A DNA stretch of 64,000 nt, taken from assembly GCF_963674925.1 (NCBI RefSeq), contig NZ_OY771647.1:1813501-1877500 (forward strand). Reading direction: 5' to 3'. This stretch comes from an uncultured Draconibacterium sp. (GTDB lineage: Bacteria; Bacteroidota; Bacteroidia; Bacteroidales; Prolixibacteraceae). Positions within the stretch are counted from its first letter, which is position 1, and each line of letters starts with the position of its first letter. A program made the translations under genes and the position numbers. The notes below the pieces were generated by a model. That model had not been told where the DNA came from. It did not search any database and worked only from the letters and a program-made list of their open reading frames with translations. Below, piece by piece: positions 52,147 through 59,957 of this stretch.

Positions 52147-52497
52147 TTAATTTCTCGCGATCATCAGTTTTTTTACCGTTCGTTTATTGTCGGTTGTGGA
52201 GATTTGAATCAGATAAATTCCGTTTGGAATATCGTTAAGTTGCAGCTGTATTTTTGACACAGGGAATTTGTACTCTTTCAAATAAACCTGTTTCCCGGTA
52301 ATATTGTTGAGACGGATTTCGCTGATTTCTTTTAATGCATAATCAACGGTAACTTTGTTGTTCTTACAAGGATTGGGGTAGATTTTTACCTCGTTTTTTG
52401 CTTCTTCTTCATTCTGCAATGAAGAGGGCCCCGTGTCTTGAGCATAAGACGCGGAAGCAATAAATAATGTAAATAAGAAAAGTATAATATATTTCAT
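52147..52497 (-). CDS. Small exported protein consisting mostly of a T9SS sorting domain
   Basis: 116 residues from the Met at 52497: a signal peptide (KYIILFLFTLFIASASYA), a short acidic linker (QDTGPSSLQNEEEAKNE) and a type A sorting domain (VKIYPNPCKNNKVTVDY, then IRLNNITGKQVY and NGIYLIQIST, KKLMI). There is almost no cargo between signal and sorting domain, unlike normal T9SS substrates. It lies on the same strand upstream of the PLD-like gene, about 170 bp away. It could be a minimal surface protein, a decoy for PorU/PorV, or a remnant of a larger gene. Confidence 0.75.
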   Translation of the reverse strand: MKYIILFLFTLFIASASYAQDTGPSSLQNEEEAKNEVKIYPNPCKNNKVTVDYALKEISEIRLNNITGKQVYLKEYKFPVSKIQLQLNDIPNGIYLIQISTTDNKRTVKKLMIARN

Positions 52498-52572
52498 GGC
52501 AGAACTGTTTAATTGTTTCCTAAGTATGTGCAGCAAATAACATGCCTGTATGCACATAACGACAGGAAAAAT

Positions 52573-53307
52573 TTAAAACAGTTGCAAAGCGGCTTCTAAA
52601 TCTTCCGGGGTATCAATGCCAATGGTGGAAGACGTTGTCTCTGCGGTTTTTATTTTGTATCCGTTTTCGAGCCAGCGCAGCTGTTCCAGCGATTCGGCCA
52701 GTTCCAGTTTCCCTTGTTCCAGCTGTGTTATTTTTTGTAATACGTCGGCCTTAAAAGCATACATGCCAATGTGGCTCCAGAATGTATGTTTTTTTACCCA
52801 GTTTTTATTTTCTTCTCCACGGAAATACGGAATGGGAGAGCGGCTGAAATACAAGGCAAAATCATTTTTGTCGAGCACCACTTTTGGGCGGTTCGGATTA
52901 AAAAGTTCCTCTTCCGAATCTACTTTTTTTACCAGTGTTGCAATTTCTGTTTCGCTTTCAAAACACAACTTAATCAATTCAATTTGTTCCGGTTTTACAA
53001 AAGGCTCGTCGCCCTGTATGTTTACCACAATATCTACAGGGCGATTTTTAGCAATTTTTAATGCTGCCTCGGCACAGCGGTCGGTGCCACTTTGGTGTGT
53101 AGGAAGAGTTTTTACTACTTCGCCGCCAAATGCTTTTACTGCATCGAAAATACGATCGTCGTCGGTGGCAACACAAACATAAGGAAGGGCTTTTGATGCA
53201 TTTTCATACACCCACTGAATCATAGGTTTGTCCTTTATTTTTGCCAGTGGCTTTCCCGGGAATCGCGATGATTGATAACGTGCGGGTATAATTCCAATGA
53301 AGTTCAT
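52573..53307 (-). CDS. kdsB: 3-deoxy-manno-octulosonate cytidylyltransferase
   Basis: Activates Kdo as CMP-Kdo for lipid A inner core synthesis. About 244 residues from the Met at 53307, which begins the family motif MNFIGIIPARYQSSRFPGKPL (the upstream reading frame to 53349 is not needed). Further motifs are DIVVNIQGDEPFV, YFSRSPIPYFR and HIGMYAFK. The C-terminal GIDTPEDLEAAL closes the family signature. It diverges from the sigma-54 activator gene. Confidence 0.96.
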   Translation of the reverse strand: MNFIGIIPARYQSSRFPGKPLAKIKDKPMIQWVYENASKALPYVCVATDDDRIFDAVKAFGGEVVKTLPTHQSGTDRCAEAALKIAKNRPVDIVVNIQGDEPFVKPEQIELIKLCFESETEIATLVKKVDSEEELFNPNRPKVVLDKNDFALYFSRSPIPYFRGEENKNWVKKHTFWSHIGMYAFKADVLQKITQLEQGKLELAESLEQLRWLENGYKIKTAETTSSTIGIDTPEDLEAALQLF

Positions 53308-53483
53308 TCTTCTCTTTTTAAATTCGTTTATAGTCTGTTTTGCGAACAATTTGTCAGAAATATTTACCGACGCATCAAAGATAATAATCGCTTAAGATAT
53401 AACCTGCATTGCGCAGAAAATATGTTGGAACGGGATTTGCAAAACACTCATGGATGTTGAAAAAACCTAAAAAAACTTAATTG

Positions 53484-53500
53484 TGACTGACTTTCTGTCA
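53484..53500 (-). promoter_or_regulatory. 17-bp operator-like near-palindrome before the sigma-54 activator gene
   Basis: Read on the minus strand the site is TGACAGAAAGTCAGTCA. It differs at two positions from TGACAGAAAGGCTGTCA at 57763-57779 before groESL. Here it overlaps the expected -33 region of a promoter whose -7 element is TAAATTTG (53518-53525), so a bound protein could block RNA polymerase. Confidence 0.6.
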
Positions 53501-53525
53501 TTGCCATCGAAAAATTGTAAATTTG
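53495..53525 (+). promoter_or_regulatory. Promoter of the sigma-54 activator operon
   Basis: CTG at 53495-53497 (in place of TTG), a 20-nt spacer and TAAATTTG at 53518-53525. The -33 part lies in the operator-like site. The start codon is at 53548, giving a leader of about 17 nt. Confidence 0.6.
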
Positions 53526-53547
53526 CAGATTGTTGACTAAATACAAT

Positions 53548-54780
53548 ATGGATATACAAGCAATAAAACAAAGATTTGGAATAATAGGAAACACTGCCGG
53601 AATAAACCGGGCCATTGAAGTTGCTGTTCAGGTGGCGCCAACCGATTTGTCGGTTTTGGTAACCGGAGAAAGTGGTGTTGGTAAAGAGATATTCCCACAA
53701 ATAATACATCAGTTCTCGAGCCGAAAACATGGTAAATATATTGCCGTAAACTGCGGAGCTATTCCCGAGGGAACAATCGACTCGGAGTTGTTCGGACACG
53801 AAAAAGGAGCATTTACCGGAGCACTTGCCGACCGAAAAGGATATTTCCAGGAAGCCGATGGAGGAACCATATTTTTGGATGAAATTGGCGAGTTGCCTTT
53901 ATCAACCCAGGTGCGTTTGCTGCGTGTGTTGGAAACGGGCGAGTTTATGAAGGTTGGTTCGTCGCAGGTAATAAAAACCAATGTGCGGGTAATTGCCGCC
54001 ACCAACGTAAATATTCCGATAGCAATTGAGGAGGGAAAATTCCGCGAGGATTTGTATTATCGTTTAAATACGGTACCGATTTCAATTCCACCGTTGCGCG
54101 AACGTCCCGACGATGTTATTTTGTTGTTTCGAAAATTTGCGCGCGATTTTGCCGAAAAGTACCGGATGCCACCCGTGCGTTTAGAAGAAGACGCCCGAAC
54201 TGTTTTGGTAAGTTTTCGCTGGCCCGGAAATATCCGCCAGTTAAAAAATATTACCGAGCAGATTTCGATAATTGAGCAGGAACGTGATATTTCGGCCGAA
54301 GCGTTACGCCCGTATTTACCTGTTAGCGGCGGAGCTAATTTGCCGGCTTTGCTGGCCCGCGAAGAAGACAATAAATCGTTTGCCAACGAGCGTGAAATAC
54401 TGTACAAAGTTCTTTTTGATATGAAGAGCGATATGAACGACCTGAAAAAACTGGTGCTCGATTTAATGGAAAACCGCGATGCGCCAATTTCTGGTGACCA
54501 GGCACAGATTATCAGAAATTTATACAATACCAATGATGGTAATTTTGTGGCAAAAGAGCAGGTTTCAAATCCGATTCATATTACCTCGGTTGATAAAGAT
54601 AATATTCAAGATACAGAGGAATTTGTGGAAGAATCGCTTTCTTTGGCCGATAAAGAAATTGAGTTGATTCAGAAAGCTTTGGAGAAACACCGCGGGAAAA
54701 GAAAATATGCCGCTCAGGAATTGGGAATTTCGGAACGGACATTATACCGCAAAATTAAAGAATACGATATTAAGGGATAA
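53548..54780 (+). CDS. Sigma-54 interaction domain transcriptional activator
   Basis: A 410-residue bacterial enhancer-binding protein. It begins almost at once with the AAA+ domain: Walker A GESGVGKE (about 40-47), the sigma-54-contacting GAFTGA (87-92), Walker B IFLDEIGE, and LYYRLNTVPI. No receiver or GAF domain precedes it, so activity must be controlled by level or by a partner. The linker after the AAA+ domain (about 270-340) is charged. The C-terminal Fis-type helix-turn-helix is RKYAAQELGISERTLYRKIKEY. The upstream TTG at 53530 is not needed. It heads an operon with lptE, a TPR-like gene and secG. Confidence 0.95.
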   Translation: MDIQAIKQRFGIIGNTAGINRAIEVAVQVAPTDLSVLVTGESGVGKEIFPQIIHQFSSRKHGKYIAVNCGAIPEGTIDSELFGHEKGAFTGALADRKGYFQEADGGTIFLDEIGELPLSTQVRLLRVLETGEFMKVGSSQVIKTNVRVIAATNVNIPIAIEEGKFREDLYYRLNTVPISIPPLRERPDDVILLFRKFARDFAEKYRMPPVRLEEDARTVLVSFRWPGNIRQLKNITEQISIIEQERDISAEALRPYLPVSGGANLPALLAREEDNKSFANEREILYKVLFDMKSDMNDLKKLVLDLMENRDAPISGDQAQIIRNLYNTNDGNFVAKEQVSNPIHITSVDKDNIQDTEEFVEESLSLADKEIELIQKALEKHRGKRKYAAQELGISERTLYRKIKEYDIKG

Positions 54781-54783
54781 TTT

Positions 54784-55299
54784 ATGCTTAAAAGAAATTT
54801 ACTACTTATAACAGTAGTTATTTTGCTGGCAGGTTTTGTGAGTTCGTGTAGTGTGAAATATAATTTCACGGGCTCGAAACCTATGATATTGGAAAAAACG
54901 TTTACAGTTTATTATTTTCCAAACCGTGCGCGATTAATTAATCCAACACTCAGCCAGAGTTTTACCGAAGAATTGCGCGAAAAATTAACGCGTCAAACAT
55001 CGTTAAACGAATTGTCGGAAAGCGGCGACCTCGAATTTGAAGGGCAGATTACGGGCTACGAATTTCGTCCGATGTCAATTCAAAAACAGGATGAGTCGGC
55101 TCAAACACGTCTTACCATTACAATTAATGTGAAGTACACCAACAATCAAGTGCCCGAAGAAAGCTTCGAAAAGTCATTTTCGGCCTACGAAGATTTTGAT
55201 AGTAACCTCTCAATCAGTTCAGTGGAAGAAGAATTGAGCGCCGAAATTATTGAAAAACTTACCGACGATATTTTTAACGCAACCATTGCAAACTGGTAG
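54784..55299 (+). CDS. LPS-assembly lipoprotein LptE-like
   Basis: A 171-residue lipoprotein with lipobox GFVSSC (Cys near 22), resembling the Bacteroidota LptE family. LptE forms a plug in LptD and is needed to insert LPS into the outer membrane. Core features are KYNFTGSKP, KTFTVYYFPNRARLINP, SQSFTEELREKLTRQT, and a beta-rich LEFEGQITGYEF; it ends with a helix EIIEKLTDDIFNATIANW. The start lies 3 bp after the activator stop; the TPR-like gene starts 1 bp after its own stop. The order activator-lptE-hypothetical-secG is conserved in this phylum. Confidence 0.82.
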   Translation: MLKRNLLLITVVILLAGFVSSCSVKYNFTGSKPMILEKTFTVYYFPNRARLINPTLSQSFTEELREKLTRQTSLNELSESGDLEFEGQITGYEFRPMSIQKQDESAQTRLTITINVKYTNNQVPEESFEKSFSAYEDFDSNLSISSVEEELSAEIIEKLTDDIFNATIANW

Positions 55300-55300
55300 T

Positions 55301-55900
55301 ATGGAAAGGGAGCAGATTCTGACCTATATAAATGCATCGAAATCACTGAATGGAGAGACCTTGGATGAGGTGAAAAAGCTTACTTCCGATCTTCCGTGGT
55401 TTTCAGCAGGATGGCTGTTGTATTTAAAGAACCTGAAGAATCTGGGACATTCAGATTATGATGCTGTTTTAAAGAAAGTGGCGGTAATGGTTCCCGACAG
55501 AAAAGTGTTGTTTAAATTTTTAAATGATGAACTGCCTAAAAAACAGGTGGAAGCTGCATTAGAGAACACGCAGGTAACTTATCGTTTGGAAGGAGATGTT
55601 GAACTTCAGTCGGAAAACTCGTTGATTGATAAATTTTTGTCGACCGACAGTATGTTATTAAGGACCACAAAACTTAATCTCAGCACGAATGGTAATGGCA
55701 GCGACAAAGCGCATATCGATCAGTCGGTAAAAGAAGATGAGGAGCTGGTTACTGAAACTTTGGCATCGATTTATTTTCAGCAAAAGAACTTTGATAAAGC
55801 TTTGGATGCCTATAAAAAATTAAGTTTGAAATATCCGGAAAAAAGTGTTTACTTTGCAGGCCGTATTGAAGAAATTGAATTGTTAAAGAATAATAATTAA
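55301..55900 (+). CDS. Hypothetical protein with TPR-like C-terminus
   Basis: 199 residues from the ATG at 55301; a frame opening at 55250 lies inside lptE and is rejected. No signal peptide. The N-terminus (MEREQILTYINASKSLNGETLDEVKKLTSDLPWF) is helical. The end (LVTETLASIYFQQKNFDKALDAYKKLSLKYPEKSVYFAGRI) is a clear tetratricopeptide-type hairpin. It is probably a protein-interaction adaptor; its position between lptE and secG suggests a role in envelope protein handling, but function is unknown. Confidence 0.75.
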   Translation: MEREQILTYINASKSLNGETLDEVKKLTSDLPWFSAGWLLYLKNLKNLGHSDYDAVLKKVAVMVPDRKVLFKFLNDELPKKQVEAALENTQVTYRLEGDVELQSENSLIDKFLSTDSMLLRTTKLNLSTNGNGSDKAHIDQSVKEDEELVTETLASIYFQQKNFDKALDAYKKLSLKYPEKSVYFAGRIEEIELLKNNN

Positions 55901-55905
55901 AAAAG

Positions 55906-56268
55906 ATGTATACTTTAATCACCGTTTTACTATTTATCGTTTGTATCCTTTTGGTACTTATTGTACTGGTGCAAAACTCTAAAGGAGGAGGTCTGGCAAG
56001 TAATTTCCAGTCTTCAGGTCAGGTTATGGGCGTGCGAAAAACAACTGATTTTCTTGAAAAAGGAACCTGGTTTTTGGCAGGAGCTTTATTATTCCTTTCT
56101 GTTGTAGGAGCGGGTTTTATTCCTCGCGAGCAATCAGAAACAGACCAAAGTCGTGTGCAGGAACAAATTGAAACAGCTGTTGATCCTAACCAGGCACCAA
56201 TATTCCCAACAACGCCGCCGGCAACTGAACAAACTCCGGCTACCGACGATGAAGGTGGTGAAAACTAG
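55906..56268 (+). CDS. secG: Preprotein translocase subunit SecG
   Basis: Small inner-membrane subunit of the Sec translocon. The 120 residues have two helices (about 1-22 and 50-70) and the conserved loop VQNSKGGGLASNF followed by DFLEKGTWFLAGALLFLSVV. A long Pro/Thr/Glu-rich tail (about 85-120) is typical of Bacteroidota SecG. It is the last gene of the operon; the stop is followed by a strong terminator. Confidence 0.94.
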   Translation: MYTLITVLLFIVCILLVLIVLVQNSKGGGLASNFQSSGQVMGVRKTTDFLEKGTWFLAGALLFLSVVGAGFIPREQSETDQSRVQEQIETAVDPNQAPIFPTTPPATEQTPATDDEGGEN

Positions 56269-56289
56269 AATTCAAAAAAAAATGATATA

Positions 56290-56320
56290 TAAAGCCGTTC
56301 GATTTCGAACGGCTTTTTTT
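56290..56320 (+). terminator. Terminator after secG
   Basis: AAAGCCGTTCGA / TCGAACGGCTTT perfect stem followed by T residues. Confidence 0.9.
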
Positions 56321-56341
56321 ATGGTCGAAGTTCTAATATAA

Positions 56342-56827
56342 TTATTGAGGTAAGTGGGGGGTAGTTGTTTTTCCAGTAATATCATCAATAATAAGGATGA
56401 TGTATTTCTCTTTGCTAAAATAGAACTGGCGGGTTGAAAACTGCAGGTCTTTCATTTCGCGTTCGCCATGCTTATTAAAAAACGGGCGCCTGATGTGTTG
56501 TTTGTACACAACGGTATTGTTGAGGTACGAATCGAAAGCTGCCAGCCGTAATTCGCAAGTGCAGCATTTTGTAGTCTTTCCGCAATCTTTTGCTTCTTCA
56601 ATCTGGTAGGCACATCCAATTGCTTCGCCGCAAAGCATGTATAAAAGGTCCTCGTCAATTTTGTTCGAAAAAATCGTTTTTAGCGCATTATTAAACGCTT
56701 GCAGTCTCATGTCTTTGTCGAGTAACAAAACACAGCTTGTAATATTGTCTAAAACCAGATTCATAAACTCACCCGATTCGGCAAGCATGTCGAAGCTGTG
56801 ATTGGCCATTGTTTTTTTTGATTGCAT
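56342..56827 (-). CDS. Solo PAS domain protein with cysteine cluster
   Basis: A 161-residue protein with a PAS fold: FMNLVLDNITSCVLLLDKDMRLQAFNNALKTIF is the N-terminal half and YIILIIDDITG the last strand. Between them is a Cys-rich insertion with CGEAIGC, DCG and CCTC, giving at least six Cys. That pattern could hold an Fe-S cluster or other redox centre; related PAS inputs with CG-x(n)-C motifs exist in other bacteria. No output domain is attached, so it probably signals through a partner. Starts at 56827 or at the internal Met seven codons later. It converges on secG. Confidence 0.7.
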   Translation of the reverse strand: MQSKKTMANHSFDMLAESGEFMNLVLDNITSCVLLLDKDMRLQAFNNALKTIFSNKIDEDLLYMLCGEAIGCAYQIEEAKDCGKTTKCCTCELRLAAFDSYLNNTVVYKQHIRRPFFNKHGEREMKDLQFSTRQFYFSKEKYIILIIDDITGKTTTPHLPQ

Positions 56828-57019
56828 ACTAATGCTGTTTGGTGTATTGGTGATAAATGTACAAAAAGTTATTGAAAGTCAATAAGTAAGATTGTTTTCC
56901 ATAACCGGCAGATTTCTGTTTTTGATATGCCAATAACAAGTAAATAGCCGGGCATTCTTTTTTTTATCTTGTTGAATACTCAGCTAATTCCCGTAGAGTT
57001 GTTTCCTGTTCTTAAATTT

Positions 57020-57598
57020 CTATAAAGTAAATCGTGGTGAGTTATATTCGCTCTCAATAATAAGTGGGATTGCAAATTGCGCGTTGGATGAAAGATTAAA
57101 GTTGGCCAAACCCTTAATTTCAATCGAAATAAGATAACGCGGGTTTTCGTTCAGCCGGTTGATTAGCGGAGCCAGAACATCATCCAACTCTAATGTATGT
57201 GTATCGCTGCTCAACAAATTGCCAGCCTGTAACAAATCTACTGAATGAATTTGCTGGTAATCGTCGTCGCCTTGTGTTTTGTACGAAATTACAAGCTGTA
57301 GTTCTTTAATGGTTTCATCGTTCTGCAGTGTTTCAAACGAAATGGTAGAACCCACTCCCGGATTAATTTGAACAATATCGCCCGGGCATTTTTTCAGTTC
57401 ATCGCTGTAGCCGAGGCAGAAAATCCCTGTACCATCAAAATGGTATGTTTCCAATGATTCGCTGGGATTGGCTAAATAGGATTTTGTTGGAATGTCGACG
57501 ATCAATTTGGTTTCGGTTTTGTAATCGGTATTTGCATCGTCGCAGGCAAACAGAGGTAGCAAAAGTACCCCCAATAAAATTAAATTTTTGAGTTTCAT
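57020..57598 (-). CDS. Hypothetical lipoprotein
   Basis: A 192-residue exported lipoprotein (lipobox LPLFAC, Cys at 19), of no family I recognise. The mature protein is acidic and beta-rich, with ETKLIVDIPTKSYLANP, GDIVQINPGVGSTISFETL and EIKGLANFNLSSNAQFAIPLI. The plan resembles small Bacteroidota surface lipoproteins. It lies between the PAS protein gene and groES, transcribed on its own. No function is proposed. Confidence 0.65.
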   Translation of the reverse strand: MKLKNLILLGVLLLPLFACDDANTDYKTETKLIVDIPTKSYLANPSESLETYHFDGTGIFCLGYSDELKKCPGDIVQINPGVGSTISFETLQNDETIKELQLVISYKTQGDDDYQQIHSVDLLQAGNLLSSDTHTLELDDVLAPLINRLNENPRYLISIEIKGLANFNLSSNAQFAIPLIIESEYNSPRFTL

Positions 57599-57760
57599 GG
57601 CTTCCTGTTTTAAGTGTTACTGTTCCAGTGTACTTAGGCTCGTGTTTTCCGACTTTAATAAGTACGAGTAATTTAAGGTAATAGTTGCGGAAAAGCAAAT
57701 AAAAGGACAATAAAGTCTTAAGTAGCGAAGGCGTAGAAGATTTAATCAATTCACTGCCAC

Positions 57761-57781
57761 CATGACAGAAAGGCTGTCATG
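57761..57781 (+). promoter_or_regulatory. Operator-like palindrome upstream of groES
   Basis: CATGACAGAAAGGCTGTCATG has 8-bp perfect arms (CATGACAG / CTGTCATG) around a 5-base centre. The inner 17 bp match, at 15 positions, the minus-strand site at 53484-53500. It is not the CIRCE element of HrcA, which has the arms TTAGCACTC and GAGTGCTAA. It lies about 65-85 bp upstream of the likely -7 elements. Confidence 0.65.
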
Positions 57782-57882
57782 TGTGTAATCTCTAGGAAAT
57801 CAGCTATTAAGGTCGGTATTATGGGATTCTGAAAAAGTTTCCAATGTAATTTTGTCCTTTAATTTGCAGGGCTGTGAGGCTT

Positions 57883-57914
57883 TTTCTGTATTGGCATAAA
57901 ATATGATACAGAAA
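57883..57914 (+). promoter_or_regulatory. Hairpin in the groESL leader
   Basis: TTTCTGTAT (57883-57891) and ATACAGAAA (57906-57914) form a perfect 9-bp stem with a 14-nt AT-rich loop, inside the predicted 5' UTR. The right arm also contains ACAGAAAG, the core of the operator-like site. Confidence 0.45.
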
Positions 57915-57961
57915 GTGCGTTAAAACGAAAAAAATATTTAATCATAAAAAACTAAAACAAA

Positions 57962-58240
57962 ATGGCAGATTTAAAAGGTAGAATTCTTGCTGGCAAGATC
58001 CTGGTTCAGCCGCAGGAAGCAGAAGAAAAAACAGTGAGTGGAATCATTATTCCTGATTCGGCAAAGGAAAAACCACAGGTTGGTACTGTAGTATTGGCAG
58101 GAGCTGATAAAAAGGATGAGCCAATGGAATTAAAAGTTGGTGATATTGTTTTTTACGGTAAATACTCAGGTACTGAGTTGAACATTGATGGAGTAGATTA
58201 TTTATTGATGTCGCAATCTGACGTTTTATACATTAACTAA
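57962..58240 (+). CDS. groES: Co-chaperonin GroES
   Basis: A 92-residue Cpn10 lid of the GroEL folding chamber. It has the family signature GRILAGKILVQPQEAEEKTVSGIIIPDSAKEKP in its beginning and a mobile loop in that region, then VGDIVFYGKYSGTEL and the end YLLMSQSDVLYI. It precedes groEL by 25 bp, in one operon. Confidence 0.98.
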   Translation: MADLKGRILAGKILVQPQEAEEKTVSGIIIPDSAKEKPQVGTVVLAGADKKDEPMELKVGDIVFYGKYSGTELNIDGVDYLLMSQSDVLYIN

Positions 58241-58265
58241 TTTCAAAAAGTAAAAATCAGAAAAG

Positions 58266-59903
58266 ATGGCTAAAGAAATTAAATTCGATATTGAAGCACG
58301 CGATTTGCTTAAAAGTGGTGTTGATCAACTGGCTAACGCTGTAAAAGTTACTTTAGGACCAAAAGGTCGTAACGTAGTAATCGAGAAAAAATTTGGTGCA
58401 CCACAAATTACTAAAGACGGTGTAACTGTTGCAAAAGAAATTGAGTTAAGCGACGCATACGAAAATATGGGCGCTCAAATGGTTAAAGAAGTGGCTTCTA
58501 AAACCGGTGACGACGCTGGTGATGGTACTACTACTGCAACTGTTTTGGCACAGTCGATTGTTAATGTTGGTTTGAAAAACGTAACTGCAGGTGCAAATCC
58601 AATGGACCTGAAACGTGGTATCGACAAAGCTGTTGTTGCTGTTGTTGAAAGCATTAAAGAGCAGGCTCAAACAATTGGTGACGACTACGCAAAAATCGAA
58701 TCAGTAGCAAAAATCTCTGCCAACAACGATGCAGTTATCGGATCGTTGATTGCTGAGGCAATGAAAAAAGTTCATAAAGAAGGTGTTATCACAATTGAAG
58801 AAGCAAAAGGTACTGACACTTACGTTGATGTAGTTGAAGGTATGCAATTCGACCGTGGTTACCTTTCTCCATATTTTGTAACCGATGCAGAAAAAATGGT
58901 TGCAGAATTGGATAACCCATTTATTCTGATCCACGACAAAAAGATCAGCACAATGAAAGACCTTCTTCCGGTATTGGAAGCTACAGCTCAAACAGGTCGT
59001 CCGTTGATGATCATTTCTGAAGATGTTGATGGCGAAGCATTGGCTACTTTGGTTGTTAACCGTTTGCGTGGTTCGTTAAAAGTATGTGCTGTCAAAGCTC
59101 CTGGTTTTGGCGATCGCAGAAAAGAAATGTTGGAAGACATTGCAATCCTGACTGGTGGTACCGTAATTACCGAAGAAAAAGGTATGAAACTGGAGCAGGC
59201 TACAATTGACATGTTGGGTCAGTGCGAAAAAATTACTGTTGACAAAGAAAATACAACTGTAGTTAATGGTGCCGGAGCACAAGAAGCTATTGCTGCTCGT
59301 GTTAACCAAATCAAAACTCAGATGGAAACTACAACTTCTGATTACGACAAAGAAAAACTGCAGGAACGTTTGGCTAAATTGGCCGGTGGTGTTGCTGTTA
59401 TCTATGTTGGTGCTGCTTCAGAAGTAGAAATGAAAGAGAAAAAAGACCGCGTAGACGATGCATTGCACGCAACCCGTGCAGCTGTTGAAGAAGGAATTGT
59501 TCCTGGTGGTGGTGTTGCTTTGGTACGTGCAATTGCTGCTTTGGAAGATCTGAAAGGCGATAACGAAGACGAAACAACAGGTGTTGAAATCGTTAAACGT
59601 GCCATCGAAGAGCCATTGCGTCAGATTGTAGCTAACGCTGGTAAAGAAGGTGCAGTTGTTGTTCAAAATGTAAAAGACGGAGAAGGCGATTACGGTTACA
59701 ATGCCCGCGTTGATGAATACCAAAAACTTTATGAAACTGGTGTTATCGACCCTGCTAAAGTAACTCGTGTAGCACTTGAAAACGCTGCTTCAATTGCCGG
59801 AATGTTCTTAACTACCGAAACTGTAATTGTTGAGGTTAAAGAAGATGCTCCGGCAATGCCAATGGGTGGTCCAGGTATGGGCGGCATGGGCGGTATGATG
59901 TAA
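58266..59903 (+). CDS. groEL: Chaperonin GroEL
   Basis: ATP-dependent protein-folding chamber subunit (545 residues). Signatures: VTLGPKGRNVVIEKKFG, the nucleotide-binding DGTTTATVLAQSIV, and a Gly/Met-rich C-terminal tail (MGGPGMGGMGGMM). Codon choice is strongly biased, as expected for a highly expressed gene. It follows groES; a terminator lies about 25 bp after the stop. Confidence 0.99.
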   Translation: MAKEIKFDIEARDLLKSGVDQLANAVKVTLGPKGRNVVIEKKFGAPQITKDGVTVAKEIELSDAYENMGAQMVKEVASKTGDDAGDGTTTATVLAQSIVNVGLKNVTAGANPMDLKRGIDKAVVAVVESIKEQAQTIGDDYAKIESVAKISANNDAVIGSLIAEAMKKVHKEGVITIEEAKGTDTYVDVVEGMQFDRGYLSPYFVTDAEKMVAELDNPFILIHDKKISTMKDLLPVLEATAQTGRPLMIISEDVDGEALATLVVNRLRGSLKVCAVKAPGFGDRRKEMLEDIAILTGGTVITEEKGMKLEQATIDMLGQCEKITVDKENTTVVNGAGAQEAIAARVNQIKTQMETTTSDYDKEKLQERLAKLAGGVAVIYVGAASEVEMKEKKDRVDDALHATRAAVEEGIVPGGGVALVRAIAALEDLKGDNEDETTGVEIVKRAIEEPLRQIVANAGKEGAVVVQNVKDGEGDYGYNARVDEYQKLYETGVIDPAKVTRVALENAASIAGMFLTTETVIVEVKEDAPAMPMGGPGMGGMGGMM

Positions 59904-59927
59904 AAATCAGCTCAAAATATTATAGTA

Positions 59928-59957
59928 AAGCTCTTCCCGTTCGGGAAGGGCTTTTTT
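59928..59957 (+). terminator. Terminator after groEL
   Basis: AAAGCTCTTCCCG / CGGGAAGGGCTTT stem (one G-U pair) with a TT loop, then seven T residues. Confidence 0.88.

Larger units (their letters stand above)
57599..57961. other. Regulatory region upstream of groESL
   Basis: 363 bases without a gene. The part nearest 57599 should hold the promoter of the hypothetical lipoprotein (minus strand). It then contains the operator-like palindrome at 57761-57781, a -7-like TAATTTTG at 57847-57854, a second one TTAATTTG at 57859-57866, and a leader hairpin at 57883-57914. The last 45 bases before groES are A-rich. Confidence 0.6.

Noticed and set aside
53308..53349. Upstream extension of kdsB
   Set aside because: The conserved KdsB N-terminus begins exactly at the Met at 53307; the extra 14 residues match nothing.
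57761..57781. CIRCE element for HrcA before groES
   Set aside because: CIRCE has TTAGCACTC-N9-GAGTGCTAA; the palindrome here has different arms and a 5-base centre.
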